NCBI GenBank assembly: GCA_022600955.1
Contig: JAHZJK010000029.1
Span: 1-64,000 of the forward strand
Reading direction: 5' to 3'
Length of the DNA stretch: 64,000 nt
From: Gammaproteobacteria bacterium
GTDB lineage: Bacteria; Pseudomonadota; Gammaproteobacteria; Steroidobacterales; Woeseiaceae
Shown: positions 36,329 to 46,243 of the stretch, piece after piece
Layout: the number at the start of each line of letters is the position of its first letter
Numbering within the stretch: position 1 is the stretch's first letter
The notes under the pieces: generated by a model
Database searches by the model: none
Seen by the model: only the letters and a program-made list of their open reading frames with translations
Told to the model about the DNA's origin: nothing
Position numbers and translations under genes: made by a program

Positions 36329-38542
36329 ATGGATAAACCTCTTGCCAAACCCCACCCCGGTCCGCTGCTTGACGATCAGGCCGTTACCGCATTCGTCGCG
36401 GAAATCCGTCATCCGATAGACAACGTGGCAGCGGCCGTGGTTTACAGCAGCAACGGCAGGCTCCTTTGGCAACGCGAGTATCGCGACAACACGCTCGACG
36501 TCGCGAGCTCCCTCTCGCTAACGCCGCCGGCGGAACCCGGCAAGCGTCTTCTGGGGCAGAACTATTGCGCGTTCGATTTCCCGCTTAAACCCGCCAGCGA
36601 AGAACCACACACGTTTACGCTGATCGTCGATACCATGGACCCACCGAGTCTCGCATCTGTCACTCTCGCAGCGAAAGACATGCTCTCCTGCATTGCGCGT
36701 CAGATCGATCTGGATGCAGCGCTTGAAACTGGCACGATCAACGTCAGGTGTCTCCGCGGCACAGACCCGATTCGCCGGCACCTCGAGGAAATCGAGACTG
36801 ACGGCTCGCCTTCATCCGTCCTGCAGAACATCGTCGATATGTGCTTTGCAGAGTGCGAGATTGACTGTTTTGCGGCCGTTTTCCCTGACAGCAACACCCG
36901 AGCAGTTGCCTGCAAACCGTCTTTTGACGCGACCATAATCGACTTGATGGTCGAGCAACTGCAAAAGCGACTGCTTGAAAAGCGCCGCGTAGTAACGGCT
37001 ACGATTACGACGGAAAATGGCGTCGAACGGCATGTCACCTGCGCGCCCGTTTACAGACAGCGAAAACTGATCCTCGGCATGGTAGTGATCATTGCCGAGT
37101 CCAATGAACCGTCACACGCAAAAATCGTTCGTGCCGTTGCTGACAAGCTGTCAAAAACTCAAGCGAGCCGCCGCGCCAAAGGCAAATTCCTCGCGCGGCC
37201 AGAACTGCTGACACAAATTGACGGAATACTGACTTCCGACAGCGACTCATTTCATAGCCTGATCTACTTCGATGCCGACAAGATGCATGCGGTCAACGAC
37301 AGTTTCGGATATTCCGGCGGTGATCGGGTTCTCAAGATCATTCGTCGCATCGTCGCCGACAGTTCCGGCGCCAACGACGTCGTTGCGCACCTTGGTGGCG
37401 ATCGGTTCGCGATGTTCATGCCCGGCGCCTCGGGCGATACGGCGGTCGCAAAAGCCGAGCAAGTATTGCAACTACTCGCGCAGGAAACCATCGATGATGG
37501 CGCGAGATCCATCAAACTCTCCGCAAGTTGTGGCGTAGTCGATACGGCCGAAGCCCGCAACGGAGCTGAGGACATGCTGGTGCTGGCGGAAGTCGCATCA
37601 CGAGGCGCTCAGGAGCGTGGTGGGAACCAGTGTGCTCGCTTCCAGGATATTGACAGCAGCATCATCCAGCGAAGATCAGACGTAGACCGCGTCGGCTTCC
37701 TGCAAATGGCACTCCTCGAAAACAAATTCTCGCTGCATGCACAAGAGATTGCGTCACTCAACGGCGAGTCGGGACAGAAATATGAACTACTGGTTCGGAT
37801 GGACGATGAGAACCACCCGGACAGCAGCCCCGCACAATTCCTCTCGGCCGCAGAGCGATACCAACTGATGTCAGCGCTGGACCGATGGGTGATTAACTCC
37901 GCGCTTACCAGCATTGCATCAACCACCAACGTCATGGAAATTGGACTCTCAACGTTTTGTATCAACGTTGCAGCCCAGTCGCTTCAGGACGACTCCCTCG
38001 TCGACTACATTGAATCCCGAATCGCCGAAACCGGCGTACCACCCGATTCCCTGTGCTTTGAAATCACGGAGACGACGTTGGTGAGAAATATCGAAAAAGC
38101 CCAGTCCTTTGTCCATCGCCTGCAACGACTCGGATGCCTGGTTGCTTTGGACGACTTCGGCACTGGCTACAGCTCCTTCGCGTACCTGAAGACGCTGCCA
38201 GTGAACTACCTCAAAATTGACGGTTCGTTTGTCCGCGACGTGCTTGAAAACGAACTATCGAAAACGATTGTCCGAGCTGTTGTAGAAATCGCCAAAGTCA
38301 TCGGCGCACAAACGGTCGCTGAGCACGTCGAGAACACCCTGGTTCGGGCCTGGCTAAAAGACGCAGGTATCCACTACGTACAGGGATTCGCTATTCACCG
38401 GCCCGAACCGTTCGAGGGTATTCTCACTTCGATCGACGAAATGTCCAGTGTATTTGACGACGACAGCGAGCGGATCGACCTTAGCGCGCAAACCGTCGTG
38501 CGCTCGGTGCCAAGCCGTATACTCCGGATGCTCAAGGAGTAG
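36329..38542 (+). CDS. GGDEF-EAL protein, degenerate GGDEF with intact EAL
   Basis: 737 residues from ATG 36329 (a TTG nine codons upstream is possible). Residues 1 to about 290 have no membrane span and may form sensory folds; SSVLQNIVDMCFAECEIDCFAAVF resembles a GAF-type region. The GGDEF domain (about 300-450) has GGDRF instead of GGDEF, so synthesis of cyclic di-GMP is doubtful. The EAL domain (about 465-710) keeps the catalytic set: E in YELLVRM, N in CINVAAQ, E in FEITETT, DD in LDDFGTGYSS, K in LKIDGSF, E in AEHVE and Q in VQGFAIHRP. It is predicted to be a cyclic di-GMP phosphodiesterase. Confidence 0.93.
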   Translation: MDKPLAKPHPGPLLDDQAVTAFVAEIRHPIDNVAAAVVYSSNGRLLWQREYRDNTLDVASSLSLTPPAEPGKRLLGQNYCAFDFPLKPASEEPHTFTLIVDTMDPPSLASVTLAAKDMLSCIARQIDLDAALETGTINVRCLRGTDPIRRHLEEIETDGSPSSVLQNIVDMCFAECEIDCFAAVFPDSNTRAVACKPSFDATIIDLMVEQLQKRLLEKRRVVTATITTENGVERHVTCAPVYRQRKLILGMVVIIAESNEPSHAKIVRAVADKLSKTQASRRAKGKFLARPELLTQIDGILTSDSDSFHSLIYFDADKMHAVNDSFGYSGGDRVLKIIRRIVADSSGANDVVAHLGGDRFAMFMPGASGDTAVAKAEQVLQLLAQETIDDGARSIKLSASCGVVDTAEARNGAEDMLVLAEVASRGAQERGGNQCARFQDIDSSIIQRRSDVDRVGFLQMALLENKFSLHAQEIASLNGESGQKYELLVRMDDENHPDSSPAQFLSAAERYQLMSALDRWVINSALTSIASTTNVMEIGLSTFCINVAAQSLQDDSLVDYIESRIAETGVPPDSLCFEITETTLVRNIEKAQSFVHRLQRLGCLVALDDFGTGYSSFAYLKTLPVNYLKIDGSFVRDVLENELSKTIVRAVVEIAKVIGAQTVAEHVENTLVRAWLKDAGIHYVQGFAIHRPEPFEGILTSIDEMSSVFDDDSERIDLSAQTVVRSVPSRILRMLKE

Positions 38543-38550
38543 AGAGCGGG

Positions 38551-39846
38551 TTACAGCTGGCTCTTGACGATTTCACCGCCTTTCATGATCAATGCGAGAT
38601 TCTTGCCCGGATCCCGTAGTACGGAGATGTCTTCCAATGGCTCACCATTGATGAGCAAGAGATCTGCGACCCATCCCTCGCGAATCTCGCCGAAATTTCC
38701 ATGACGGTTCAACTTGCCCGACATGCGAATGACTTTCGCGCTCTCCGAGGTCGCCTGAACCAGGACTTCGTGCGGCGTCCAGTACAATGCACGCTCGGTA
38801 AACTCACGCGTTAACATTGGATACATTCCGGAAACCAGGTCGGTCGAAAATCCAGTTGTAATGTCGTACTTTTTAATCAGTTTGATCAGGTTTTCCTGGC
38901 CTTCCAGTACCACCGCAAGTTTTTCCAGGTTCTTTTCACTCAAGCCGGGTATGTCACCCAGAGCGCGGTAGACCACCAGCTGGGTGCTGATAACCACATC
39001 ATTTTGCTTGACCATCCTGGCCGTTGCATCGTCTATCAACAGGCCATGCTCGATGCACCGTACGCCGTTCTCAACCAGCCGCTGCACTGCTTCACTCGTA
39101 TACGCGTGCGCCAAAACGTAGGTGCCCCAGTCGCTGGCTGCCTGTACAGCTGCCTGAATCTCTGCGGGTGACGGCTGCAAGGAGTGAATCGGGTCATACT
39201 CTGACATCACTCCCCCACCGCCCATGATCTTGATCTGCGTCGCACCGAAGCGCAGATTTTCACGAACTGCAGCAAGGTGTTGATCAACACCATCGACGAC
39301 GATGCTGGTATCGCCATAGATGTAGGGATTACCTCCCTCGAGTGTCGTATTGCGTGCGGCAGCGTGCCGCCAGTCGCCATGACCGGCCGTCTGTGACAGC
39401 ACCGCGCCCGACGGGAAAACTCTCGGACCATAGACAACGCCGCGCTCAATCGCGAGCGCGAGATTTGGGTGTGTACCGCCGGCGTCGCGGATACTTGTGA
39501 AACCACTGTCCAGGTAATTGCGCGCGACATCACTGGCAACTGCGCCAATAGTCGTAGCATGCGGCGCCGAAACACTCGATGGAACATTCATGGCCAGGTG
39601 CGAATGCAGGTCTATGAAGCCCGGTGTCATAACACGATTAGCACCGTCTATCACCACGGCATTCGCCTCGACTCCAATTGTATCCGACGAAATCCGCGCG
39701 ATTAATCCATCTTCGACGAGCACGTTGCCGCTCATCAGTTGTTTACTGACACCGTCGAAAATTCGCACATTCTCGATCAGGATTGTCTCTGCTCTCGACG
39801 TTAATGCGACGAATGACAAAAGTACTACTAAGAATATGCGACTCAT
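38551..39846 (-). CDS. Secreted metal-dependent amidohydrolase
   Basis: 431 residues with a signal peptide (residues 1-19, IFLVVLLSFVALTSRA). Metal ligands are HSHLAMN (HxH), the probable carboxylated lysine in GATQIKIMGGGGV, the histidines in VLAHAYTSEA and CIEHGLLID, and the aspartate in GFSTDLVSGMYP. This is the amidohydrolase subgroup with imidazolonepropionase-like and Xaa-Pro dipeptidase enzymes. Many exported members cleave dipeptides such as Xaa-Lys or Xaa-Arg. The substrate is not evident. It is convergent with the GGDEF-EAL gene, 8 bp away. Confidence 0.9.
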   Translation of the reverse strand: MSRIFLVVLLSFVALTSRAETILIENVRIFDGVSKQLMSGNVLVEDGLIARISSDTIGVEANAVVIDGANRVMTPGFIDLHSHLAMNVPSSVSAPHATTIGAVASDVARNYLDSGFTSIRDAGGTHPNLALAIERGVVYGPRVFPSGAVLSQTAGHGDWRHAAARNTTLEGGNPYIYGDTSIVVDGVDQHLAAVRENLRFGATQIKIMGGGGVMSEYDPIHSLQPSPAEIQAAVQAASDWGTYVLAHAYTSEAVQRLVENGVRCIEHGLLIDDATARMVKQNDVVISTQLVVYRALGDIPGLSEKNLEKLAVVLEGQENLIKLIKKYDITTGFSTDLVSGMYPMLTREFTERALYWTPHEVLVQATSESAKVIRMSGKLNRHGNFGEIREGWVADLLLINGEPLEDISVLRDPGKNLALIMKGGEIVKSQL

Positions 39847-39867
39847 AGATAATCCCTTGTGGCGCGG

Positions 39868-40464
39868 TTACAGGACCTCATGTTCCTTACGATGAAACAT
39901 GACATCCAACGAAATTTTCATTGCCAGCAATAATAGCAGCCCAATCATCGGCTCGTTACTTGCGCTCAGTGCAAAACCGCCAGCAATCAGGGCCACATGT
40001 GTGACCGCTATGCGCTTGTACGGCACTCCCATCGCCTGCATGGGCCCGTATGAATGTCTCTCATCGCTTAGAAGAAAGTTGTTCACAAACGACCACCCAT
40101 GCGACACGAACAGAGCCAGTACCGGCACCAGGTAAACAGGCGATTTCAATAGTGTCCAGATTTGTTCGGGCTCATCGATCGTTTCGGTCACCATCGAGTT
40201 TTCCGCAAACAAGCCAAACAGGATCATGAGGTGCCCGAACATGAAGCCACCATAATGAACGCAAAAGAAAAGCGGCATGAACAATCCACCACCCGCCACC
40301 ACAATTCTTGCGATACCGAACACGCCAATGATGACGTTCTCACACCAAAAAAGAAGCAACAGGAAAAATACGTCCCAGTCCCACAGCAGAACGCCCGCGA
40401 CCGGAATCAGGTTCGCAAGAATCAGCAGGATAATAGAGACCCGCAGGTCAGGCGTCTTGGTCAT
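39868..40464 (-). CDS. DUF6498-like integral membrane protein
   Basis: 198 residues with five or six hydrophobic segments, the first being VSIILLILANLIPVAGVLLW. The sequence then has FFLLLLFWCENVIIGVFGIARI and VHYGGFMFGHLMILFGLF. The Trp-Cys-Glu-Asn pattern in the second segment recalls the DUF6498 family; I place it there by memory of that pattern, so with caution. There is no known role. It lies 21 bases upstream of the amidohydrolase gene and 33 bases downstream of galU on the same strand. Confidence 0.75.
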   Translation of the reverse strand: MTKTPDLRVSIILLILANLIPVAGVLLWDWDVFFLLLLFWCENVIIGVFGIARIVVAGGGLFMPLFFCVHYGGFMFGHLMILFGLFAENSMVTETIDEPEQIWTLLKSPVYLVPVLALFVSHGWSFVNNFLLSDERHSYGPMQAMGVPYKRIAVTHVALIAGGFALSASNEPMIGLLLLLAMKISLDVMFHRKEHEVL

Positions 40465-40497
40465 CGTCTACCTGGATCCTTTAGCGTTTCAGAGATC

Positions 40498-41367
40498 TTA
40501 TTCCGCCAGTACAGACTTGAGATGTGCACGAAAGCGATCACGAGTATCCGGATGCTCGAGCCCGAACGCGACGGTTGCCTGCAGATAGCCCATCTTGCTG
40601 CCACAGTCATATCGCACACCGGAAAACGAATACGCATGCACAGGTGATTCATCAAGCAGGGCTGCAATACCATCAGTCAGCTGAATCTCGCCTCCCGCAC
40701 CTCTGCCGACACTCTCTAGCTTGTCGAATATTTCAGGCAGCAAGAGATATCGACCAACGACTGCCGAGTTGGATGGCGCATCCTCAGCCCTCGGTTTCTC
40801 AACAATCTGCGTTACGCGGTCATTATCCGTTTCGTCGACGGCGACGATACCGTAGCTTGACGTGCTTTCAAGCTCTACGGTCTCAACGGCGATCACACTG
40901 CCGCCATGCTTCGCGTGTTCGTCCGCCATCTGCTGCAGACAGCCGGGTTCGCCCGCGATCAAGTCATCAGCGAGATGTACGAAAAACGGTTCGTCACCAA
41001 TGGCCGAACGCGCGCGCAGTACAGCGTGACCCAGGCCCAGCGGGTCGCCTTGACGAATGTAAATACAATCAACCCCGGGTGGCACGATGCTTTGAATGGA
41101 TTTGAGTTGGGCATCCTTCCCGGACACCCTGAGCGCGTGCTCCAGTTCAGGATCCGAGTCGAAGTGATCTTCAATAGCGCGTTTCGACGCACCTGTCACA
41201 AACACGAGCTTCGTAGCGCCGGCAGCAATAGCCTCTTCAACTGCATATTGGATAAGTGGCTTATCGACAATTGGCAGCATTTCCTTGGGGCTGGCTTTGG
41301 TCGCCGGCAAAAATCGTGTTGCTCGCCCTGCAACCGGAAAAACGGCTGCTGTTACTGCTCGACCCAC
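40498..41367 (-). CDS. galU: UTP-glucose-1-phosphate uridylyltransferase
   Basis: GalU makes UDP-glucose for polysaccharides and LPS. The 289-residue protein has the nucleotidyltransferase start [39 protein letters not shown] and the later [15 protein letters not shown] 41367 is chosen: GGAG lies seven bases upstream, and the sequence before it (to an ATG at 41412) is not homologous to the family. The C-terminal [17 protein letters not shown] is intact. Confidence 0.95.
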   Translation of the reverse strand: MGRAVTAAVFPVAGRATRFLPATKASPKEMLPIVDKPLIQYAVEEAIAAGATKLVFVTGASKRAIEDHFDSDPELEHALRVSGKDAQLKSIQSIVPPGVDCIYIRQGDPLGLGHAVLRARSAIGDEPFFVHLADDLIAGEPGCLQQMADEHAKHGGSVIAVETVELESTSSYGIVAVDETDNDRVTQIVEKPRAEDAPSNSAVVGRYLLLPEIFDKLESVGRGAGGEIQLTDGIAALLDESPVHAYSFSGVRYDCGSKMGYLQATVAFGLEHPDTRDRFRAHLKSVLAE

Positions 41368-41507
41368 GTGAACGCTCCGGCACTGCAAAAGATGCAGAAT
41401 CATAACGGACAACGGGTCGCGGCGTCATTATGTACGTCAAAACACGGCGTGGAACAGACCGCGCCCGTGCAAACAGACGCGGTCATCTAATGCCGACAGG
41501 CCGGAAT

Positions 41508-41780
41508 CTATTTCCTGTTCGGCTTGGTTACAACGATGTCCGCTTTGTTCCGGTCTACCGTCCGGTCGCCGATTCCTTTGACGAGCGATAGCTCATCCGC
41601 GCTCTTAAAGGGTCCGTGTTTTTTGCGATATTCGACGATGGCTCTGGCTTTCGCGAGTCCAATACCATTGAGTTCAGCAGAGATGGTCTCCGCATCCGCG
41701 GTATTGACGTTTACTGCGCCAGCAAAAGCCAGTCCAGGCAGGCACAACAGAGCTGCGGCTGCTAACAAGAACGTTCTCAT
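41508..41780 (-). CDS. Small secreted helix-hairpin-helix protein (ComEA-like)
   Basis: 90 residues. A signal peptide (1-20, ending LAFAG) precedes a ComEA-type double helix-hairpin-helix, with [36 protein letters not shown] and [12 protein letters not shown]. ComEA proteins bind incoming DNA in the periplasm during natural transformation. This form lacks a membrane anchor after cleavage and is the short type common in gammaproteobacteria, some of which act in uptake. No other competence gene is adjacent. Confidence 0.88.
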   Translation of the reverse strand: MRTFLLAAAALLCLPGLAFAGAVNVNTADAETISAELNGIGLAKARAIVEYRKKHGPFKSADELSLVKGIGDRTVDRNKADIVVTKPNRK

Positions 41781-41875
41781 GTGTAGTTCCTTCTATCAGT
41801 GAGTGACAGAAGCAGCGTAAGGACACGTGGAACGAGCGTCAGCCCAAGAAAATCGGCGGAATCAGTCGAAATGCT

Positions 41876-43078
41876 TTATCGATTGGTAATGCTGTGCTGC
41901 AGTACCGTATCGAACTGCACCCGCGAGGCCGGGCGCTGGGTCTCCCAATTGCGGCAACTTGGGCATTGCCACAGCAGTCGCTGGCTGGAGAAGCCACACT
42001 CCTGGCATTGATAACGCGGCGTGGCGCTGGCCAGTTTCGAGAGCGCGCTGCGAACCTTTGCCAATGCAGATTCGTGTGAACCGCCTTCGCCGGCCGACAG
42101 CTGCTGTAGCTCCACAAACTCGCCCAAGGTTGGCTCACTGAGCATGTATTGCTCAACACAACGGTCAATCACCGGAATACCACCAAGATCATTTACTATC
42201 GCTGTGTAAGCAACCAGAGAGCTTGTCTCAGGATGCTCGGATATCAGAGTGTTCAACGCACTTTCGAGCTCAGGAATCTTATTCTCGCGCTCGTAGATGG
42301 TCACCATTTCCGGTAACGCTTCAGCAATCAGGTACGTGTTGTCGTCAATAATGCGATGGTACAACTTGAGCGCTGTCTTGTTGTCGTCGGAATCGCGCGC
42401 AATATGTGCCCTGGTCAGCGCGCCGCGCATCGTTCGAGGCCGACCGGCCTGTGCTTTCTTTACGAATCGTCGCGCAGCGGCGAAATCGGATTTGAGAGCA
42501 GCGGCTTCAGCGAGTTCGCAATAATAGTGTGCAATTTGCAGCGCCAATGACTTGCCACCCAAAACCTCCAGGCGCTGGCCGGCATCAATCGCTTTCTCCC
42601 AGTCTTTCTCTTGCTCATATATCCCGCACAGTGCCTCAAGCGCCTGCACCTGGTAACGCGAACCCTGAGCCAGACGCACGCAAAGTTTCTCGGCGCGATC
42701 GAGCAAACCAGCTCCAAGATAGTCCTTGGCGAGTGAATACAAGGCCTGGTCGCGCTGCTCAGCTGCGAGATCAGGCCGTGCAATAATGTTCTGGTGAATA
42801 CGTATGGCGCGGTCGACTTCACCGCGCCGTCGGAACAGGCTTCCGAGGGCAAAGTGAGTCTCAATCGTCTTGTCGTCGACTCGAACCATCTCGAGAAAAT
42901 GTTCGAGCGCCTGATCCGTCTGTTCATTCAGCAGAAAATTGAGGCCCTTCAGGTAATCGATGTTGAGTGGTGCCGGAGTGTCGCTCTCGTCGCGTTCACC
43001 AAATCGACCCATGGCCCATCCCGCAGCCGCCAGCAACAGGAACAGGCCGGCGAGCAGGAATGTGGACTCAGTCGGCAT
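41876..43078 (-). CDS. lapB: Lipopolysaccharide assembly protein LapB (YciM)
   Basis: 400 residues. An N-terminal membrane anchor (FLLAGLFLLLAAAGWAMG) is followed by about nine TPR repeats. It ends in a rubredoxin-like metal site with CQECGFSSQ and CPSCRNW (two Cys-X2-Cys pairs). In E. coli LapB controls LPS synthesis by delivering LpxC to FtsH. It follows lapA with an 11-base overlap. The anchor, TPR and zinc-ribbon order matches E. coli YciM. Confidence 0.96.
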   Translation of the reverse strand: MPTESTFLLAGLFLLLAAAGWAMGRFGERDESDTPAPLNIDYLKGLNFLLNEQTDQALEHFLEMVRVDDKTIETHFALGSLFRRRGEVDRAIRIHQNIIARPDLAAEQRDQALYSLAKDYLGAGLLDRAEKLCVRLAQGSRYQVQALEALCGIYEQEKDWEKAIDAGQRLEVLGGKSLALQIAHYYCELAEAAALKSDFAAARRFVKKAQAGRPRTMRGALTRAHIARDSDDNKTALKLYHRIIDDNTYLIAEALPEMVTIYERENKIPELESALNTLISEHPETSSLVAYTAIVNDLGGIPVIDRCVEQYMLSEPTLGEFVELQQLSAGEGGSHESALAKVRSALSKLASATPRYQCQECGFSSQRLLWQCPSCRNWETQRPASRVQFDTVLQHSITNR

Positions 43079-43370
43079 CGTCTAGTGGCAGGCTTCTTAG
43101 GCTACTGACTTCGTTCTCTGTCATACGCAGGTTGCGACGCAACAAACGGCGCTCATTGGCCAGTTTGAATGCATACAGCCCCATACAGACGACCCCGAAC
43201 AACCAGCCAATTGCAAAAGCGCTGGTGAATGCCAAAGATATCGGGGCGGTGATTTCCCAATGCAGAAGTTTGAGATTCAGTTCGCCAGGGTTTCCGGCGG
43301 TAAATACGATCATCGCCGTGAAGATCAGAACGATCAACAGCGCGAGAGCAATACGTTTGAGTATAGTCAA
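43068..43370 (-). CDS. lapA: LapA family membrane protein (DUF1049)
   Basis: 100 residues with two membrane helices ([19 protein letters not shown] and [23 protein letters not shown]) and a basic coiled cytoplasmic tail. It is LapB's usual partner in LPS assembly control. The start is TTG 43370, overlapping the ihfB stop by 4 bases (TTGA), so translation is coupled to ihfB. Confidence 0.93.
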   Translation of the reverse strand: MTILKRIALALLIVLIFTAMIVFTAGNPGELNLKLLHWEITAPISLAFTSAFAIGWLFGVVCMGLYAFKLANERRLLRRNLRMTENEVSSLRSLPLDDAD

Positions 43371-43669
43371 TTCTTAATAGGGAAATGGCGACTCGCATTG
43401 ACGCGTTCGCGCAAATCTTTACCGGGCTTGAAATGTGGCACGTACTTGCCGGACAACGCGACAGCTTCACCGGTCTTTGGGTTTCGGCCTATGCGCGGTG
43501 GCCGGAAGTGCAATGAGAAGCTTCCGAAACCACGAATTTCGATCCGCTCACCCTTTGCCAGTGAGTCACTCATGAGGTCAAGCAGGTGCTTTACCGCGAG
43601 TTCGACATCTTTGGCAGGCAGGTGTTTTTGCTTGCGGGAAATTGCTTCAATGAGTTCTGATTTTGTCAT
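43367..43669 (-). CDS. ihfB: Integration host factor subunit beta
   Basis: 100 residues, HU/IHF fold. It starts [23 protein letters not shown] and has the conserved [22 protein letters not shown] arm, with the tip proline. It pairs with IhfA. Its position after rpsA is conserved in gammaproteobacteria. It is separated from rpsA by a perfect hairpin and coupled to lapA. Confidence 0.97.
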   Translation of the reverse strand: MTKSELIEAISRKQKHLPAKDVELAVKHLLDLMSDSLAKGERIEIRGFGSFSLHFRPPRIGRNPKTGEAVALSGKYVPHFKPGKDLRERVNASRHFPIKN

Positions 43670-43725
43670 TTTACCTTTCGCCGTCTCGCCTGTTAGCGTA
43701 ACCCACGGATATTAAAGGCAATAAT

Positions 43726-43749
43726 AGCCCAGACCAAGCGGTCTGGGCT
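43726..43749 (-). promoter_or_regulatory. Perfect 10-bp hairpin between rpsA and ihfB
   Basis: AGCCCAGACC (43740-43749, read on the minus strand) pairs with GGTCTGGGCT over a four-base loop. On the minus strand it is followed by ATTATTG, not a clean U-tract. On the plus strand it is followed by ACC and six T. It could be a weak terminator or processing site setting the rpsA to ihfB ratio. Confidence 0.65.
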
Positions 43750-43763
43750 ACCTTTTTTACTTA

Positions 43764-45446
43764 TTATTTGCTTCCGCCGGACATTTTTTCTTTGAGAAGC
43801 TCACCAAGCGTTGTGCCCACGGGTGCTGCGCCGGCATCAGACTTGTAACTGCTGACTGCCTCTTGCTCCTCATGGACCTCCTTGGCCTTGATCGAAAGCG
43901 CAATCGTACGGGTCTTGCGATCGACGTTGGTGAATTTGGCCTCAACCTCTTCACCGACCTTAATCATCGTACGAGCATCTTCTACACGGCCTCGCGCCAG
44001 TTCAGACGCACGCAGGGAACCAAATACGCCCTCACCCAGGTCAACGATCGCGCCTCGCGCGTCAACCTCAGTGACCGTACCGGTAACAATCGAGTTCTTC
44101 GGATGCGCCGCAAGCCAACCGGAGAATGGATCTTTCTCAAGTTGCTTGATACCCAATGAAATACGCTCACGCTCCGCATCGATTGCGAGAACTGCAGCCT
44201 CGATCTCCTGACCTTTCTTGTAGTTACGCACGGCTTCTTCGCCAGGCATATCCCAGGAAATATCAGAGAGGTGAACCAGGCCGTCGATACCGCCGTCCAG
44301 ACCGATGAAGATACCGAAGTCTGTGATCGATTTGATCTGACCGGATACCTTGTCAGTACGGCTTACGCTGGTTGCAAATTCTGCCCATGGATTGGACTGA
44401 CATTGCTTGATGCCCAGCGAGATGCGACGACGTTCTTCGTCGATTTCGATGACCATGACTTCAACTTCCTGCCCGACCTGCACGACGCGTGAGGGATTGA
44501 CGTTCTTATTAGTCCAGTCCATCTCTGAGACGTGTACGAGACCTTCGACGCCATCTTCGATTTCAACGAAGCAACCATAGTCCGCGATATTCGTGACTTT
44601 GCCGAACATACGAGTCTGCGGTGGGTAACGGCGCGCGAGATCTTGCCATGGGTCATCACCAAGCTGCTTCATGCCAAGCGATACGCGCTGGCGTTCACGA
44701 TCAAACTTGAGGATCTTGACGTCGATTTCCTGGCCAACTTCAACGACCTCGGAAGGATGTTTGACGCGCTTCCAGGCCATATCCGTAATGTGCAACAGGC
44801 CATCAATGCCACCGAGATCGACGAAAGCGCCGTAATCGGTGAGATTCTTGACGATACCTTTGGCGGTATTGCCTTCCTGCAGCTCTTTGAGCAACTGTTC
44901 GCGCTCAGCAGAGTATTCTGTTTCGACAACAGCGCGGCGTGATACGACGACGTTGTTACGCTGCTGGTCAAGCTTGATCACCTTGAATTCAAGCTCTTTG
45001 CCCTCGAGATAAGCAGGGTCACGGACCGGGCGAACATCAACCAGCGAGCCAGGCAGGAACGCCCGAACGTTGTCGATTTCGACGGTGAAACCACCCTTAA
45101 CACGACCATTGATGACGCCTTCAACTACGGCACCTTCTTCAAAGGCCTTCTCAAGATCAATCCAGGTACGCGCACGTATCGCTTTCTCGCGGGACAATTT
45201 GGTCTCACCGAAACCGTCTTCAACGGCATCCAGTGCGACTTCAACTTCATCACCAACGGCGAGTTCAGTTTCACGCTTGTCGTTTTTAAATTGTTCTTTC
45301 GGAATTACCGCCTCAGACTTGAGGCCGGCACTGACGATGACGACATCGTCATTTATCGCAACAACGGTACCGGTGATAATAGCTCCCGGTTTTATGTGTT
45401 GACTGGCAAAACTCTCTTCAAATAATTCAGCAAAACTTTCAGACAT
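43764..45446 (-). CDS. rpsA: 30S ribosomal protein S1
   Basis: 560 residues with six S1 RNA-binding domains; the first two are divergent and bind the ribosome, and the other four bind mRNA. Repeats such as [30 protein letters not shown] and [30 protein letters not shown] are typical. No clear Shine-Dalgarno sequence precedes the ATG; a GGGGA/TCCCC hairpin and an A/T-rich stretch lie in the leader. E. coli rpsA shares this trait and is autoregulated. Confidence 0.98.
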   Translation of the reverse strand: MSESFAELFEESFASQHIKPGAIITGTVVAINDDVVIVSAGLKSEAVIPKEQFKNDKRETELAVGDEVEVALDAVEDGFGETKLSREKAIRARTWIDLEKAFEEGAVVEGVINGRVKGGFTVEIDNVRAFLPGSLVDVRPVRDPAYLEGKELEFKVIKLDQQRNNVVVSRRAVVETEYSAEREQLLKELQEGNTAKGIVKNLTDYGAFVDLGGIDGLLHITDMAWKRVKHPSEVVEVGQEIDVKILKFDRERQRVSLGMKQLGDDPWQDLARRYPPQTRMFGKVTNIADYGCFVEIEDGVEGLVHVSEMDWTNKNVNPSRVVQVGQEVEVMVIEIDEERRRISLGIKQCQSNPWAEFATSVSRTDKVSGQIKSITDFGIFIGLDGGIDGLVHLSDISWDMPGEEAVRNYKKGQEIEAAVLAIDAERERISLGIKQLEKDPFSGWLAAHPKNSIVTGTVTEVDARGAIVDLGEGVFGSLRASELARGRVEDARTMIKVGEEVEAKFTNVDRKTRTIALSIKAKEVHEEQEAVSSYKSDAGAAPVGTTLGELLKEKMSGGSK

Positions 45447-45573
45447 GTTAGTTAATCCAAGGGGATTCTAAACTCCCCACCCAAACGTCAGAGTGCATCC
45501 TGCGACCGACGGTCATTACAAAAAAAGGAGCGAACATCCTGTCCGATCCTATCCAATTATCTTTCTGCGATTT

Positions 45574-46242
45574 TTAGAGTTCTGCGACCCAATCGAGAAC
45601 GGTATTCGTCACAGCCTCGATCGAGAGGCCGGATGAATCCAGAATTCTGGCGTCTTCAGCTGGCCTCAATGGCGCGACAGATCGTTCCGTATCGCGCCTG
45701 TCACGGTCCTCTATGTCCCGCGAAAGGGCGGCAAGGCTAACATCGATACCCTTGTCTTTCAACTGCTTATGGCGCCTTCGGGCGCGTTCTTCCGCACTGG
45801 CCGTCAGGAAGATTTTGACCGCCGCGCTGGGAAAAACGTGGGTGCCCATATCGCGACCGTCTGCTACCAGGCCCGGCGCTTGCTCAAAGCCCCGCTGGCG
45901 CTCAAGAAGTGCCTCACGGACGGACTGGATGGAAGCCACCATTGAGGCGCCCTCGCCGGTCGATTCGCGCCGGATTTCGAGCGTCACATCCTCATTATCC
46001 AGCCAGATTCGCTCGCTGCCGTCGGAATTGCTGTCAAATCGCACATCCAGAGCGCGCGCCAGCTCGGCAAGCGATGCCTCATCGTCGAACTGCACGCCCT
46101 GCTTCCTGGCTGACAGCGCCGTCAGGCGATAAAGCGCGCCGCTGTCCAGCAGGTGGTAGCCAAGCGCTTCGGCGACGCGGCGGGCAATTGTGCCTTTGCC
46201 GCTGCCACTCGGGCCATCGATGGCAATAACCGGTACCGACAC
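45574..46242 (-). CDS. cmk: Cytidylate kinase
   Basis: Cmk phosphorylates CMP and dCMP. It has 222 residues from GTG 46242, one base after the aroA stop, with GGAG eight bases upstream; a TTG 33 bases earlier, inside aroA, is in frame. The P-loop is IAIDGPSGSGKGTIARRVAEAL, and the CMP-binding insert includes VADGRDMGTHVFPSA. The C-terminal RRDTERSVAPLRPAEDARILDSS is standard. Confidence 0.96.
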   Translation of the reverse strand: MSVPVIAIDGPSGSGKGTIARRVAEALGYHLLDSGALYRLTALSARKQGVQFDDEASLAELARALDVRFDSNSDGSERIWLDNEDVTLEIRRESTGEGASMVASIQSVREALLERQRGFEQAPGLVADGRDMGTHVFPSAAVKIFLTASAEERARRRHKQLKDKGIDVSLAALSRDIEDRDRRDTERSVAPLRPAEDARILDSSGLSIEAVTNTVLDWVAEL

Positions 46243-46243
46243 C

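Noticed and set aside
45447-45573. Terminator after cmk (run of T on the minus strand near 45520-45530)
   Set aside because: The T-run is preceded by only a weak, interrupted stem; it may be part of the rpsA-cmk gap, but it is not a convincing terminator.
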